Source: Marinobacter denitrificans (GTDB taxonomy: Bacteria; Pseudomonadota; Gammaproteobacteria; Pseudomonadales; Oleiphilaceae). Taken from it: a DNA stretch of 64,000 nt. The stretch lies in contig NZ_VMHN01000004.1 of NCBI RefSeq assembly GCF_008795955.1, positions 124,001-188,000 on the forward strand, written 5' to 3'. The position numbers and the translations under genes are program-made. The stretch's first letter is position 1. Every line of letters starts with the position of its first letter. The notes beneath the pieces are model-generated. The model made no database searches and had not been told where the DNA came from. It was given only the letters and a program-made list of their open reading frames with translations. This document shows positions 42,001-51,396 of the stretch, one piece after another.

Positions 42001-43635
42001 GCCCTTGCTTATCTTGGTGATTTCTCGAAGATCACCGTAGATAAACTTGATATCCATGGCGTCGTCGACCACGAACGCATTTTTCAAAACGTGCCTCGAG
42101 ATGGCCCGGTTCACCTTGTCGCCCAGGGTCTCATAGCTGTTGCCCGAGTTTTCCTCCGCAATAGGAGGGCGTGTGTGCACGGCCCGGTTACTTAGCTTGT
42201 AACGGCGGTAGATCTCGCTGCCAACGGCATCGTTACGAATCAGTACCCGGCTATCGATTGAGGAATTTTCGAACAGCTCACTGCCCGGCAGGGATTCTGA
42301 TTTGCCCAGAAACAGATAACCTCCGGGGCGCAGAGCGTAATGGAACGTAGCCTGGATCTGCTTCTGGAGTTCCGCCTTCATATAAATAAGAACGTTTCTG
42401 CAACTCACCAGATCCATACGCAGAAACGCGGGATCGCCGACCAGATTCTGACGCGCGAAAGTCACCATCTCACGAACGTGCTTCTTGACCTGGCAGCCAT
42501 CACTGGCGGGGGTAAAGTACTTCTTGAGCCGGTCTTCGGACAGGTACTTGACCGACACTGTCTCGTAGCGCCCGCGCCGGGCTATGGTGAGTGCCGGTAT
42601 ATCGATATCGGTAGCGAAAATCTGAACGTTGTAATCAAAAATATCCGTTCCCAGGGTCTCGTGCAGAAGCATTGCAATCGAGTACGCCTCTTCCCCGGTC
42701 GCACAGCCTGCCACCCAGATGCGGATTTCATCACCTGGCCGTTTTTGCTCAACAATGTTCTTGAGAGTCTGCCCCAGTTTCTCGAACGCTTCACCATCTC
42801 GAAAGAAAGCCGTGACGGAAATCAGCAGATCCTGATAGAGGTGTTGCAACTCAGCCGGGTGCGCCCTGACGAACGTCTCGTACTCCAGCCAGCTTGACGT
42901 ATCGGTAGCGACCATACGACGCTGTATTCGGCGCTGCAAAGTGTTTTCCTTGTACTCGGTAAAATCAACGCCGGTTTCTTTGGAGAGCATATCCAGAATG
43001 CCCGCCAGTGCCTCGTTTTTGCCGCCCCGTTCCAACTGTTCTGCAGGTAACCCCGTTTGTGTGGCCAATCTCACCACTTGCCTGGCGATATCGTTTACCG
43101 TCAGCACTCTATCGACACAGGCGGTCTCAATGGCTGCTCTCGGCATGCCATCATATTTCGCTTCCGCCGGGTCCTGTGCAAAAGTGAACCCTTCATACGC
43201 TTTTATGACCCGACACCCCTGCGCGCCATCACTGCCGGTACCCGAAAGCACAACGCCAACCGCGCGGGTGGCATAGGCTTCAGCCAGCGATACAAACAAC
43301 TCGTTTGCCGACGGCTTGGGCACGCCGTGTTGCTCGGTGACAGTCAGTCTGACCCGGTGGTTCTGAACCGTGGCATTATGGCCAGGAGGGATCACGTACG
43401 CAGTGCCAACCTCAACCGGCGCACCGTCCGTCGCGCTCCGCACCTTGAGCTTTGTCTCCCGCGACAAAAGCTTGGTCAGCATGCTCTCATGATCCGGCGA
43501 CAGGTGTTGGGCGATGATGAGAGACAGCGCTGCTGAGGCATCCAGTTGTTTGAGCAGTTGTTTGAGCGCATCAAGGCCGCCGGCCGACGCGGCAATACCG
43601 ACAATCAGTGGAGCAGGGGTAATCTCGGCGGTCAT
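39070..43635 (-). CDS. CheB-CheR-coiled coil-PAS-LOV-PAS-GGDEF-EAL multidomain sensor
   Basis: The product of about 1521 residues combines chemotaxis-type methylation and c-di-GMP enzymes. CheB methylesterase spans about 8-190 with catalytic S17, H44 and D136. CheR methyltransferase spans about 210-480 (SAM site VAGCATGEEA at 308-317, SCRNVLIYM near 411). A heptad-like SNEELQ-x-NEEL coiled coil covers 625-720, then a PAS domain (about 725-825). A LOV-type PAS at about 840-952 has GRNCRFLQ with adduct C884, NYRKDGTPFWN and GIQSDVS, all flavin-binding marks. Another PAS covers 960-1075, GGDEF 1080-1245 with SGDEF (first Gly replaced by Ser), and EAL about 1255-1510 with EAL at 1294-1296 and DDFGAGYSN. 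Start ATG 43635 precedes the CheB motif; the longer frame is unlikely. No CheA or receptor genes are adjacent. Confidence 0.93.
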   Translation of the reverse strand: MTAEITPAPLIVGIAASAGGLDALKQLLKQLDASAALSLIIAQHLSPDHESMLTKLLSRETKLKVRSATDGAPVEVGTAYVIPPGHNATVQNHRVRLTVTEQHGVPKPSANELFVSLAEAYATRAVGVVLSGTGSDGAQGCRVIKAYEGFTFAQDPAEAKYDGMPRAAIETACVDRVLTVNDIARQVVRLATQTGLPAEQLERGGKNEALAGILDMLSKETGVDFTEYKENTLQRRIQRRMVATDTSSWLEYETFVRAHPAELQHLYQDLLISVTAFFRDGEAFEKLGQTLKNIVEQKRPGDEIRIWVAGCATGEEAYSIAMLLHETLGTDIFDYNVQIFATDIDIPALTIARRGRYETVSVKYLSEDRLKKYFTPASDGCQVKKHVREMVTFARQNLVGDPAFLRMDLVSCRNVLIYMKAELQKQIQATFHYALRPGGYLFLGKSESLPGSELFENSSIDSRVLIRNDAVGSEIYRRYKLSNRAVHTRPPIAEENSGNSYETLGDKVNRAISRHVLKNAFVVDDAMDIKFIYGDLREITKISKGKASLNLQNIVHGNLQLELKSLLFKARKDGSVQKSRPIAHEGHLFHFEAIPLSEQGEQEFLYLVRYDITTIKGDTPPIPVEQADDQVEQLQFELTGMREHLQTVIEELETSNEELQAVNEELQSANEELHSTNEELETSNEELQSTNQELTTVNQEIQVKASEIAALNADLSNLQRSLPHPLLALDAELKVAHFNPAAKEIFAIGEESAGQPVEQLEPKLELPNLKLLIERAFKSQRAEFVQIKGIARSFELSVNSYRDVNGELGGVILLFWDNTELLRIYDSLQQALRDNSLQARAMEAADQGIIIVDAQSGDMPIMYVNRAFTEMTGYAREEALGRNCRFLQGPDTDPGTVDSIRSSIKAQGACKELILNYRKDGTPFWNRLSVAPVTSEGQLTHYLGIQSDVSDMVYRQKQMALAEAVFNNTHEKIAVFDDKKQLVFLNRALSDSLMPASESALFDIDSFFRPTDKDLSLDTIWQMAERDGKWRGELLFVNAGSIEPHYVSVSPLYDDLDGSVRWVFVCNDIAELKVREEELHEMAMFDELTGLPNRLHFNDHLTDTVLRHARAGTRFALLFLDIDKFKRINDSLGHAVGDSILKHFASTLQLLIRDCDFFARMSGDEFVVIMEELEETEGAQAFATRILESLKNPIEIAGEKLFISSSIGIAIYPEDGEQQDILLRNADIAMYRAKQTGRAKFSFVDPGRSDEMLEQLRLEYELKTTLQNGIDNGLHLVFQPYFRNGDPGQLLGVEALIRWNHPELGELGPGPILKAAEIAHLQESLDCWVLTRAIEQRNAWVSVDERMKNVQISINIHPQNLSKLHDPQYGIHRILNEFDDISWLTVEVTEEALLVRTEELDESLAYLTSKSVQLAIDDFGAGYSNFSYLTEICYVSKVKLDGKLFKEVECNSDKQEKMSALIHMLKSMGFETVAEGIETEEAHRVLNQMSCSTLQGYYLGRPVQEAAIREMTASSYSDLPA

Positions 43636-43826
43636 AGTTCCAGTCCGTGTTGGTTTGCTAGTGAGATTTCCAGCCAAACAAGCAATCGCTCTCAGGCAAC
43701 TAGCTACAACAGTGATCGCTAACAAGCCAGAGAACTGCGTCTTTCAACCTCAGTCCCATATAGCAAGCTACTTTCATCCAATCCGTTAATGGGAACAAGG
43801 CCTATTACTGAATATTCACAAGACAT

Positions 43827-43854
43827 AAAAAAACCGAAGGCGTACCTTCGGTTT
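43827..43854 (-). terminator. Terminator of the thrS-to-merR operon
   Basis: A perfect 10-bp stem (AAACCGAAGG / CCTTCGGTTT) with a CGTA loop lies 22 bases past the MerR stop. On the minus strand a run of T follows (AAAA at 43827-43833 on the plus strand). Confidence 0.93.
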
Positions 43855-43875
43855 AATCTCAGCCACTGTTTTGAG

Positions 43876-44241
43876 TCAGCGCATCGGCGCGTTCAGCACG
43901 TCCAGAACTTCTTCGAGTTCGGTAATCATTTGACGAATCAACTGCTTGTACTGAGAGGTATCGTCTTTAACCTCATGGCTGCTGAGCTTCTGCTTCGCAC
44001 CGCCGATGGTATAACCCTGGTCGTAAAGCAGGCTCCGAATTTGACGAATGGTAATAACGTCGGCACGCTGATAATAGCGGCGATTACCACGGCGCTTGAC
44101 CGGCGACAGTTGTGGAAACTCCTGTTCCCAATACCTGAGAACGTGCGCCTTTACCGCGCAGAGTTCGGCAACCTCACCAATGGTAAAGTATCGCTTACCC
44201 GGTATCGTGGGTAATTCGTTGTTATGACTGGGTTCCAGCAT
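43876..44241 (-). CDS. MerR family regulator downstream of ihfA
   Basis: This 121-residue MerR-type protein has an N-terminal winged helix ([30 protein letters not shown] segment near residues 17-42, then [12 protein letters not shown]) and a short C-terminal coiled coil. It lacks the cysteine ligands of metal-sensing MerR proteins. The gene overlaps the end of ihfA by 20 bases, an arrangement conserved in many gammaproteobacteria, and ends the operon. Targets are unknown. Confidence 0.9.
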   Translation of the reverse strand: MLEPSHNNELPTIPGKRYFTIGEVAELCAVKAHVLRYWEQEFPQLSPVKRRGNRRYYQRADVITIRQIRSLLYDQGYTIGGAKQKLSSHEVKDDTSQYKQLIRQMITELEEVLDVLNAPMR

Positions 44242-44524
44242 ACGCTTCTACTTTCTGTTTTAGTTTTTGTCCCGGGCGAAACGTAACAACACGCCGTGCA
44301 CTGATTGGGATTTCCTCACCAGTCTTCGGGTTCCGTCCCGGCCGCTGCTTCTTGTCGCGCAGGTCAAAGTTGCCGAATCCGGACAGTTTGACCTGTTCAT
44401 TATGGCTGAGAGCGCCCCTGATTTCGTCGAAAAAAGCTTCTACCATTTCCTTGGCTTCGCGTTTGTTGAGCCCCAATTCTTCGTACAAGCGCTCCGCCAT
44501 TTCCGCTTTCGTCAAAGCCGCCAT
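44222..44524 (-). CDS. ihfA: Integration host factor subunit alpha
   Basis: This is the 100-residue alpha subunit of IHF, a heterodimeric DNA-bending protein that shapes promoters, replication origins and recombination sites. It starts [25 protein letters not shown] and contains the DNA-binding arm [12 protein letters not shown] with the intercalating proline. It lies three bases after pheT, as in E. coli (pheST-ihfA). Translation of merR starts inside its 3' end. Confidence 0.97.
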   Translation of the reverse strand: MAALTKAEMAERLYEELGLNKREAKEMVEAFFDEIRGALSHNEQVKLSGFGNFDLRDKKQRPGRNPKTGEEIPISARRVVTFRPGQKLKQKVEAYAGTQS

Positions 44525-44527
44525 CTG

Positions 44528-46900
44528 TTAACTCCTCAGTGTTGCCCCCAACTCTTCCTGCAATGCCTCAATGACACCGTTGAAGAGTGAATGCACCTCT
44601 TCTTCATTTAGTGTGCGCTCAGGATGCTGCCAGAACAGGCTGAGGGCAAGGCTGCGATTACCTTCGCCCAGGCTTTCACCTTCATAGACATCAAACGCAC
44701 GCAACGCTGTGAGGTGCTCGCCCGCGTGCTTTTTAGCCACACGCTCAACGTCTGCAAACCCCACATCGCTTCCGATAATGATAGCCAAATCTCGCCGAAC
44801 TTCAGGGAATTTTGAAATATCTTTGAAATTAGGTACATATCCCGAAACGATCGAATTCAAGAATAGCTCAAACATCAGAATCGTGCCATTAAGTTCCAGT
44901 TTTTTCTGAACTTGTGGGTGCAACGTGCCCAGCCAGCCTACATGTTCGCCGTCCCGCAGCAATTCCGCTGTCTGGCCTGGATGCAAGGCCGGGTGCTGGC
45001 TGGCAAGAAACTGCACTTCGATTCCAAGAAGTCGGAAAAGGCTCTCCATTTCTCCTTTTACATCAAAGAAATCGGCATTTCTGCGACCGTTGGCCCAGTT
45101 CTCGGGAAACTGGTTGCCAACGACCACACCTGCGAGCATGGGCTGCTGATCGATCCGGTCGCCCTCTTTTACAAACCTGAGGCCGGTTTCGAACAGCCGG
45201 ATGCGAGGTTGCTGCCGATTCTGGTTGTGTACCACTGTTTTCAGCAATCCGCTCCACAGGGTTGTGCGCATAACCGACAGATCAGCGGAAATCGGGTTCG
45301 CCAGAGCGATGCCGTCCCGCTCCGGATCAACCAGGTTCTGGACCTTCGGGTCCACAAAGCTGTAGGTGATCGCCTCCTGATACCCGCAGGAGACAAAGTA
45401 ATCCTGGATAGCAGACACCGGCCGAACCGCTTCTTTCTGGGGCCGCAGACCGAGAGACCCGGTCGGCTCTGTCACGGGCAGATTGTTGTACCCGAAAATT
45501 CGACCAATTTCTTCAATCAGGTCTTCTTCGATACTGATATCCGGGCGGAAGCTGGGAACGTGCACCCGCCAACCATTTTTCAGGAGCTTATCGATATGAA
45601 GCCCAAGCCGCGTCAGGATTTCCTCAACCGTGGTCCGGTCGATTTCCAGCCCCAATACATCGGTAACACGTTGCTCGCGAAGGTCTACCGTTCGATCTTC
45701 CGGAAGGTCCTGCTTACTTGCCACTTCGATAATTTCGCCGGGCTCACCGCCGACGATCGACATCAACAATGCTGTGGCACGCTCCATGGCGTCACGGGCA
45801 AGCTCATAGTCCACACCCCGCTCAAAGCGGTGTGAGGCGTCAGTATGAAGGCCATAATGGCGAGCCTTGCCGGCCAGGGTAATGGGATCGAAGTACGCGG
45901 CTTCCAGGATCAGGTCCCGGGTGTTTTCGCTGACGCCCGAATGCTCTCCCCCCATCACCCCGGCAATGGCAATGGGTTTGGCGTGATCGGCAATAACCAG
46001 CGTATCGACGGTTAACTCCACTTCCTGTCCATCAAGCAGTACCAGTTTTTCGCCCGGTTTTGCCATGCGGACAACAATACCACCTTCGATTTCGTTACGA
46101 TCAAACGCATGCAGAGGCTGACCCAGCTCAAGCATTACATAATTGGTCACATCCACGGCGGCATCGATGGAGCGAATGCCGGACCGACGCAGCTTCTCCT
46201 GCATCCACAGCGGAGATTCCACACTCAGGTCCACGTTACGCAGAATCCGCCCCAGGTACCTGGGGCAGCCCTCGGGCGCCCTTACAACAATCTCAGGCAC
46301 CTCCGGGTGCACCGCTTCAACAGGTGCGATCTCCGGTCCTTCAACCACCAGGCTGTTCAATACACCGACTTCGCGTGCGATGCCTTTGATGGAAAGGCAG
46401 TCACTGCGGTTAGGTGTCAGGTCGACATCAATCGTAACGTCGTTCAGCCTGAGATAATCAGCAAGCTCCCGACCTACCGGGGCATCTTCCGGCAACTCCA
46501 TCAAACCATCATGGTTTTCCGACAGGCCCAGTTCGGCTTCCGAACACAACATGCCTTCGGATGGCTGGCCACGAAGCTTTGCTTTCTTTATCTTGAAGTC
46601 ACCCGGCAACACTGCGCCTACTACGGCGAAGGGCACTTTGAGGCCATTCCGGACATTAGGAGCACCACAAACCACCTGTACCGTCTGGTTCCCATCATTA
46701 ACCTGACAGACCCTGAGCTTGTCCGCATCCGGATGGGGCGATACGGAGACGACTTCACCCACCACAATGCCACTGAACTTGCCGGCTACCGGCTCGAATC
46801 CGTCAACTTCCAGACCTGCCATGGTGATCTGGTCCATCAATGCCTGGGTGTCATTCGCCGGATTGACCCATTCCCGTAGCCACTGCTCACTGAATTTCAT
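44528..46900 (-). CDS. pheT: Phenylalanine-tRNA ligase beta subunit
   Basis: PheT (790 residues) pairs with PheS in an alpha2beta2 enzyme that charges tRNA-Phe. Domain order follows the E. coli type: tRNA-binding EMAP-like N-terminus (about 40-150, VVGEVVSVSPHPDADKLRVCQV), B3/B4 editing domain (PEGCPRYLGRILRNV near 212), B5, a central synthetase-like fold and the anticodon-binding FDX-ACB domain at the C-terminus (SKFPEVRRDLAII). It lies 59 bases after pheS. Confidence 0.97.
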   Translation of the reverse strand: MKFSEQWLREWVNPANDTQALMDQITMAGLEVDGFEPVAGKFSGIVVGEVVSVSPHPDADKLRVCQVNDGNQTVQVVCGAPNVRNGLKVPFAVVGAVLPGDFKIKKAKLRGQPSEGMLCSEAELGLSENHDGLMELPEDAPVGRELADYLRLNDVTIDVDLTPNRSDCLSIKGIAREVGVLNSLVVEGPEIAPVEAVHPEVPEIVVRAPEGCPRYLGRILRNVDLSVESPLWMQEKLRRSGIRSIDAAVDVTNYVMLELGQPLHAFDRNEIEGGIVVRMAKPGEKLVLLDGQEVELTVDTLVIADHAKPIAIAGVMGGEHSGVSENTRDLILEAAYFDPITLAGKARHYGLHTDASHRFERGVDYELARDAMERATALLMSIVGGEPGEIIEVASKQDLPEDRTVDLREQRVTDVLGLEIDRTTVEEILTRLGLHIDKLLKNGWRVHVPSFRPDISIEEDLIEEIGRIFGYNNLPVTEPTGSLGLRPQKEAVRPVSAIQDYFVSCGYQEAITYSFVDPKVQNLVDPERDGIALANPISADLSVMRTTLWSGLLKTVVHNQNRQQPRIRLFETGLRFVKEGDRIDQQPMLAGVVVGNQFPENWANGRRNADFFDVKGEMESLFRLLGIEVQFLASQHPALHPGQTAELLRDGEHVGWLGTLHPQVQKKLELNGTILMFELFLNSIVSGYVPNFKDISKFPEVRRDLAIIIGSDVGFADVERVAKKHAGEHLTALRAFDVYEGESLGEGNRSLALSLFWQHPERTLNEEEVHSLFNGVIEALQEELGATLRS

Positions 46901-46959
46901 GGTATCTGCCTTGTCCTGGTGCGGTTTTGCCTGTTAATTCGATTGCCCTGATGATGCGC

Positions 46960-48028
<1,069 letters not shown>

Positions 48029-48096
48029 CAGAAGGCGTCTTCATGAACCCATGGAGACGCCTGAATCGATCGGTAACCGATGAAAGAGCTAAGCGA

Positions 48097-48450
48097 TCAC
48101 AGAGACGCTTTTGCCTTCTCAACTACAGCAGTAAACGCCTGCTGCTCATTCATGGCCAGGTCGGCCAGAACTTTGCGATCGATCTCAACATTAGCCTTTT
48201 TCAGGCCTGCAATCAGACGGCTGTAGGACAGACCGTTGGCACGGGCGCCAGCATTGATACGGGCGATCCACAGTGCACGGAATGAACGCTTGCGATTGCG
48301 GCGGTCACGGTAAGCATATTGACCGGCCTTGATCACCGCCTGCTTGGCTACACGATAGACGCGACTACGCGCTCCGTAGTAACCCTTGGCCTGATTCATG
48401 ATCTTCTTGTGACGACGACGTGCTACCACGCCACGTTTTACACGAGCCAT
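48097..48450 (-). CDS. rplT: 50S ribosomal protein L20
   Basis: This is the 117-residue primary rRNA-binding protein L20, essential for early 50S assembly. The N-terminus [27 protein letters not shown] basic segment and the globular part [14 protein letters not shown] are canonical. In E. coli L20 also represses its own operon by binding RNA upstream of rpmI. It lies 50 bases after rpmI. Confidence 0.98.
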   Translation of the reverse strand: MARVKRGVVARRRHKKIMNQAKGYYGARSRVYRVAKQAVIKAGQYAYRDRRNRKRSFRALWIARINAGARANGLSYSRLIAGLKKANVEIDRKVLADLAMNEQQAFTAVVEKAKASL

Positions 48451-48500
48451 ACTTTAATCCTTCTACCTTTAAACCTTTGCAGGAATGGTTAGCGGCTGAA

Positions 48501-48692
48501 TCAGCACGCCGTCATACGCTTGATGGAAGCCACATCGGCCTTGGCAATCAGCTTGGTACCGCGGAGCTGACGCTTACGCTTGGGGCTCTTCTTGGTCAAG
48601 ATATGACTGGTGAAGGACTGCTTGTGCTTGAAGCCAGTGGCGGTTTTCTTGAACCGCTTGGTGGCCCCGCTTTTGGTTTTCATCTTGGGCAT
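48501..48692 (-). CDS. rpmI: 50S ribosomal protein L35
   Basis: L35 is a 63-residue basic protein of the large subunit, recognised by [17 protein letters not shown] at the start and the [13 protein letters not shown] segment. It sits between infC and rplT as in other gammaproteobacteria. A very stable hairpin lies 56 bases upstream. Confidence 0.98.
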   Translation of the reverse strand: MPKMKTKSGATKRFKKTATGFKHKQSFTSHILTKKSPKRKRQLRGTKLIAKADVASIKRMTAC

Positions 48693-48747
48693 TTTTAAAA
48701 CTCCGCATTCTGTTTTTAAGTGATATCAATGTGCCCCTGAACGACAA

Positions 48748-48769
48748 ATCCCCCGCGACCGCGGGGGAT
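48748..48769 (-). promoter_or_regulatory. Strong hairpin in the infC-rpmI gap (candidate L20 control/attenuation site)
   Basis: A perfect inverted repeat of 10 bp (ATCCCCCGCG / CGCGGGGGAT) with almost no loop lies between infC and rpmI, where E. coli has its L20 translational operator. The minus-strand continuation TTTGTCG has only a short T-run, so it is a poor terminator and may be a control or RNA-processing site. Confidence 0.5.
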
Positions 48770-48784
48770 CTCACCGGATCAGGT

Positions 48785-49324
48785 TCACTTCTTCTTGCGG
48801 GGAGCCACAACCATGGTCATCTGGCGGCCTTCCATTTTCGGCCGCTGTTCTACCTGGGCAATCTCTTCAATATCCGCTTCTATCCTGTTCATGAGCTTCA
48901 TACCGATTTCCTGGTGTGCCATCTCACGCCCACGGAAGCGAATAGTGAGTTTGCCGCGGTCCCCGTTTTCAAGGAAACGTACCAGGTTGCGTAGTTTGAC
49001 CTGATAATCCCCTTCTTCAGTTCCTGGTCGGAACTTAAGCTCTTTGACCTGGGTCTGCTTCTGCTTTTTCTTCGCAGCAGCCTTGGCCTTCTTCTCATCG
49101 AAGATTTTCTTGCCGTAGTCCATTATCTTACAGACGATCGGATCGGAATCCGTAACCTGAACCAGGTCAAGAGACGCTTCTTCGGCCTGCTTGAGTGCAT
49201 CTTCGATCGATACGACACCGACCTGATTGCCTTCGGCATCGATCAGACGGACTTCCGTTGCGTCAATATTCTCATTGATCGGCGCTTTTGGTGTACGCCC
49301 ACCCCGATTCGCTCGCTGTTTAAT
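48785..49324 (-). CDS. infC: Translation initiation factor IF-3 (AUU start)
   Basis: IF-3 (179 residues) checks start codons and keeps 30S subunits free. The frame continues well upstream of the first ATG (49123): residues such as [19 protein letters not shown] are typical of the IF-3 N-terminus. The first in-frame codons after the thrS stop are ATT ATT AAA, so translation starts at ATT, as in E. coli; 49324 gives the length nearest to E. coli IF-3, and ATT at 49327 is the other choice. CGGAG lies 5-8 bases before. AUU is discriminated against by IF-3 itself, giving self-repression. A caller demanding ATG would miss the first 67 residues. Confidence 0.95.
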   Translation of the reverse strand: MKQRANRGGRTPKAPINENIDATEVRLIDAEGNQVGVVSIEDALKQAEEASLDLVQVTDSDPIVCKIMDYGKKIFDEKKAKAAAKKKQKQTQVKELKFRPGTEEGDYQVKLRNLVRFLENGDRGKLTIRFRGREMAHQEIGMKLMNRIEADIEEIAQVEQRPKMEGRQMTMVVAPRKKK

Positions 49325-49326
49325 AA

Positions 49327-51252
49327 TCAGATCTCCGTTTTGGTTCTGCCTTTGCGTTTGATTTCGTCAGCCATCAGCTGCTCAAACGCTTCCAGCGATA
49401 AAGTCCCTAAATCTTCGCCTTTACGGGTTCTCACCGCAACGGCGTTGTTCTCGACTTCTTTGTCACCGACAACAACAAGGAAAGGGACTTTGTTGATAGT
49501 ATGCTCGCGGATTTTAAAGCCGATCTTCTCGTTTCTCAAGTCGGCATTAACCCTATAGCCAAGGGAATCCCATTTTTTTGCGAGATTCTGGCAATAATCA
49601 CGCTGATTGTCGGTAATATTCAGCACCGCAATCTGCGTTGGGGCCAGCCAGGTCGGGAAAGCACCCTCGTATTCTTCGATCAGGATCCCGATAAACCGTT
49701 CGAAAGAGCCCAGAACGGCCCTGTGCAACATAACAGGAGTCTTACGCTCTGAGTTGTCTGCAACGTATTGCGCACCCAGGCGTCCCGGCATGGAAAAATC
49801 GACCTGAATGGTACCACACTGCCATACCCGACCGATGCAGTCTTTCAGGGAAAACTCGATTTTTGGGCCATAAAAGGCGCCTTCGCCCGGCAACAGCTCC
49901 CAGTCAACGCCTTCGCGATTCAGAGCCTCTTCCAGGGCTGCTTCCGCCTTATCCCAGACTTCATCAGACCCTACCCGCTTTTCCGGCCGGGTTGAAAGCT
50001 TATAGAGAATTTCGGTGAAGCCAAAATCTTTGTAGATCTCGTGAAGCATTTCAATAAATGCCGAGACTTCCTGCTGAATCGCATCTTCTTCGCAAAAAAT
50101 GTGGGCGTCGTCCTGCGTAAACCCGCGTACCCGCATCAGGCCGTGCAAAGCACCAGACGCCTCGTTGCGGTGGCAGGAGCCGAATTCCGCCAGCCTCAGA
50201 GGCAGATCCTTGTAGCTCTTCAGGCCCTGATTGAACACCTGGACGTGACACGGGCAGTTCATGGGCTTGATGGCGTAATCGTGCTTCTCGGACTCCGTGG
50301 TAAACATGTCGTCCTTGAACTTGTCCCAGTGCCCGGACTTTTCCCACAACGACCGGGAGACTACCTGCGGCGTCTTGATTTCCTGGTAGCCGTGCTCGTG
50401 CTGCTTGCGGCGCATGTACTGCTCGATTTCCTGGTACAGGGACCAGCCATCCGGATGCCAGAACACCATGCCTGGTGCTTCTTCCTGCATGTGGAAAAGG
50501 CTCAGCTTTTTGCCGATCTTGCGGTGGTCCCGCTTCTCTGCCTCTTCCAGGCGATGGAGATAGGCCTTCAGGTCTTTCTTGTTGCCCCAGGCGGTACCAT
50601 ACACACGCTGCAGCTGTTCGTTGCTGGTGTCACCGCGCCAGTAGGCCCCGGCCACCTTGGTCAGCTTGAACGCCTTCAGCTTGCCAGTGCTGGGCACGTG
50701 GGGGCCACGGCACAGGTCGATAAAGTCACCCTGGCGGTAAAACGATAAATCTTCCTCACCGGGAATGTCTTCAATGATGCGGACTTTGTACTCTTCGCCC
50801 ATCTCATCAAACAGGCGCACCGCTTCGTCCCGGGACATCACTGATCGGGAAACCGGAATATCCTGCTTCGACAGTTCTTCCATCCGCTTTTCAATCCGGC
50901 CCAGGTCTTCATTGGTAAACGGCCGATCGAACTTGAAATCGTAATAGAACCCGTTATCCACAACCGGGCCAATCGTGACCTGGGCGGCAGGAAACAGTTC
51001 CTTCACAGCCATTGCCAGCAGGTGGGCCGTGGAGTGGCGGATAATATCAACGCCGTCTTCATCCCGCTCCGTAACAATGGCGAGATCGACGTCTTCATCA
51101 ATGGGGTAGCTGGTATCAACCAGCTTGCCGTTAACACGGCCGGCGATAGCGGCCTTGGCAAGACCGGCCCCGATGTCTGCGGCAACATCGTGAACGGTTA
51201 CAGATTCGGCAAAACTGCGGTGACTGCCATCAGGCAGGGTTACTACTGGCAT
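49327..51252 (-). CDS. thrS: Threonine-tRNA ligase
   Basis: ThrRS (641 residues from the chosen start) has the N1 TGS domain ([18 protein letters not shown]), the N2 editing domain with [16 protein letters not shown] and later the [10 protein letters not shown] segment, the class II catalytic core ([34 protein letters not shown] in part, [12 protein letters not shown]) and the anticodon-binding domain ([17 protein letters not shown]). The ATG at 51252 has AAGGAG upstream; the 23 codons before it are not family-like. Its TGA stop overlaps the first possible ATT start of infC. Confidence 0.97.
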   Translation of the reverse strand: MPVVTLPDGSHRSFAESVTVHDVAADIGAGLAKAAIAGRVNGKLVDTSYPIDEDVDLAIVTERDEDGVDIIRHSTAHLLAMAVKELFPAAQVTIGPVVDNGFYYDFKFDRPFTNEDLGRIEKRMEELSKQDIPVSRSVMSRDEAVRLFDEMGEEYKVRIIEDIPGEEDLSFYRQGDFIDLCRGPHVPSTGKLKAFKLTKVAGAYWRGDTSNEQLQRVYGTAWGNKKDLKAYLHRLEEAEKRDHRKIGKKLSLFHMQEEAPGMVFWHPDGWSLYQEIEQYMRRKQHEHGYQEIKTPQVVSRSLWEKSGHWDKFKDDMFTTESEKHDYAIKPMNCPCHVQVFNQGLKSYKDLPLRLAEFGSCHRNEASGALHGLMRVRGFTQDDAHIFCEEDAIQQEVSAFIEMLHEIYKDFGFTEILYKLSTRPEKRVGSDEVWDKAEAALEEALNREGVDWELLPGEGAFYGPKIEFSLKDCIGRVWQCGTIQVDFSMPGRLGAQYVADNSERKTPVMLHRAVLGSFERFIGILIEEYEGAFPTWLAPTQIAVLNITDNQRDYCQNLAKKWDSLGYRVNADLRNEKIGFKIREHTINKVPFLVVVGDKEVENNAVAVRTRKGEDLGTLSLEAFEQLMADEIKRKGRTKTEI

Positions 51253-51353
51253 AGTTAGCTCCTTGAGTCCCAGAGGTGATCCGTACCAAAGACCACTTGT
51301 TGACGGTTGGCCGCGACACAAACCGCGGACCGTTGCGGGCAGGAGTTTAACAG

Positions 51354-51380
51354 AAAAAAACCCGGCAGGTTAATGCCGGG
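51354..51380 (-). terminator. Terminator of the TRAP transporter operon
   Basis: Hairpin CCCGGC/GCCGGG (8-base loop) is followed on the minus strand by seven T residues, 17 bases past the TRAP permease stop. Confidence 0.9.
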
Positions 51381-51396
51381 TTTCCGCATGTGGCAA

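Noticed and set aside
48029..48096. Leader peptide like pheM before pheS
   Set aside because: Minus-strand frames in this gap contain no Phe-rich run.
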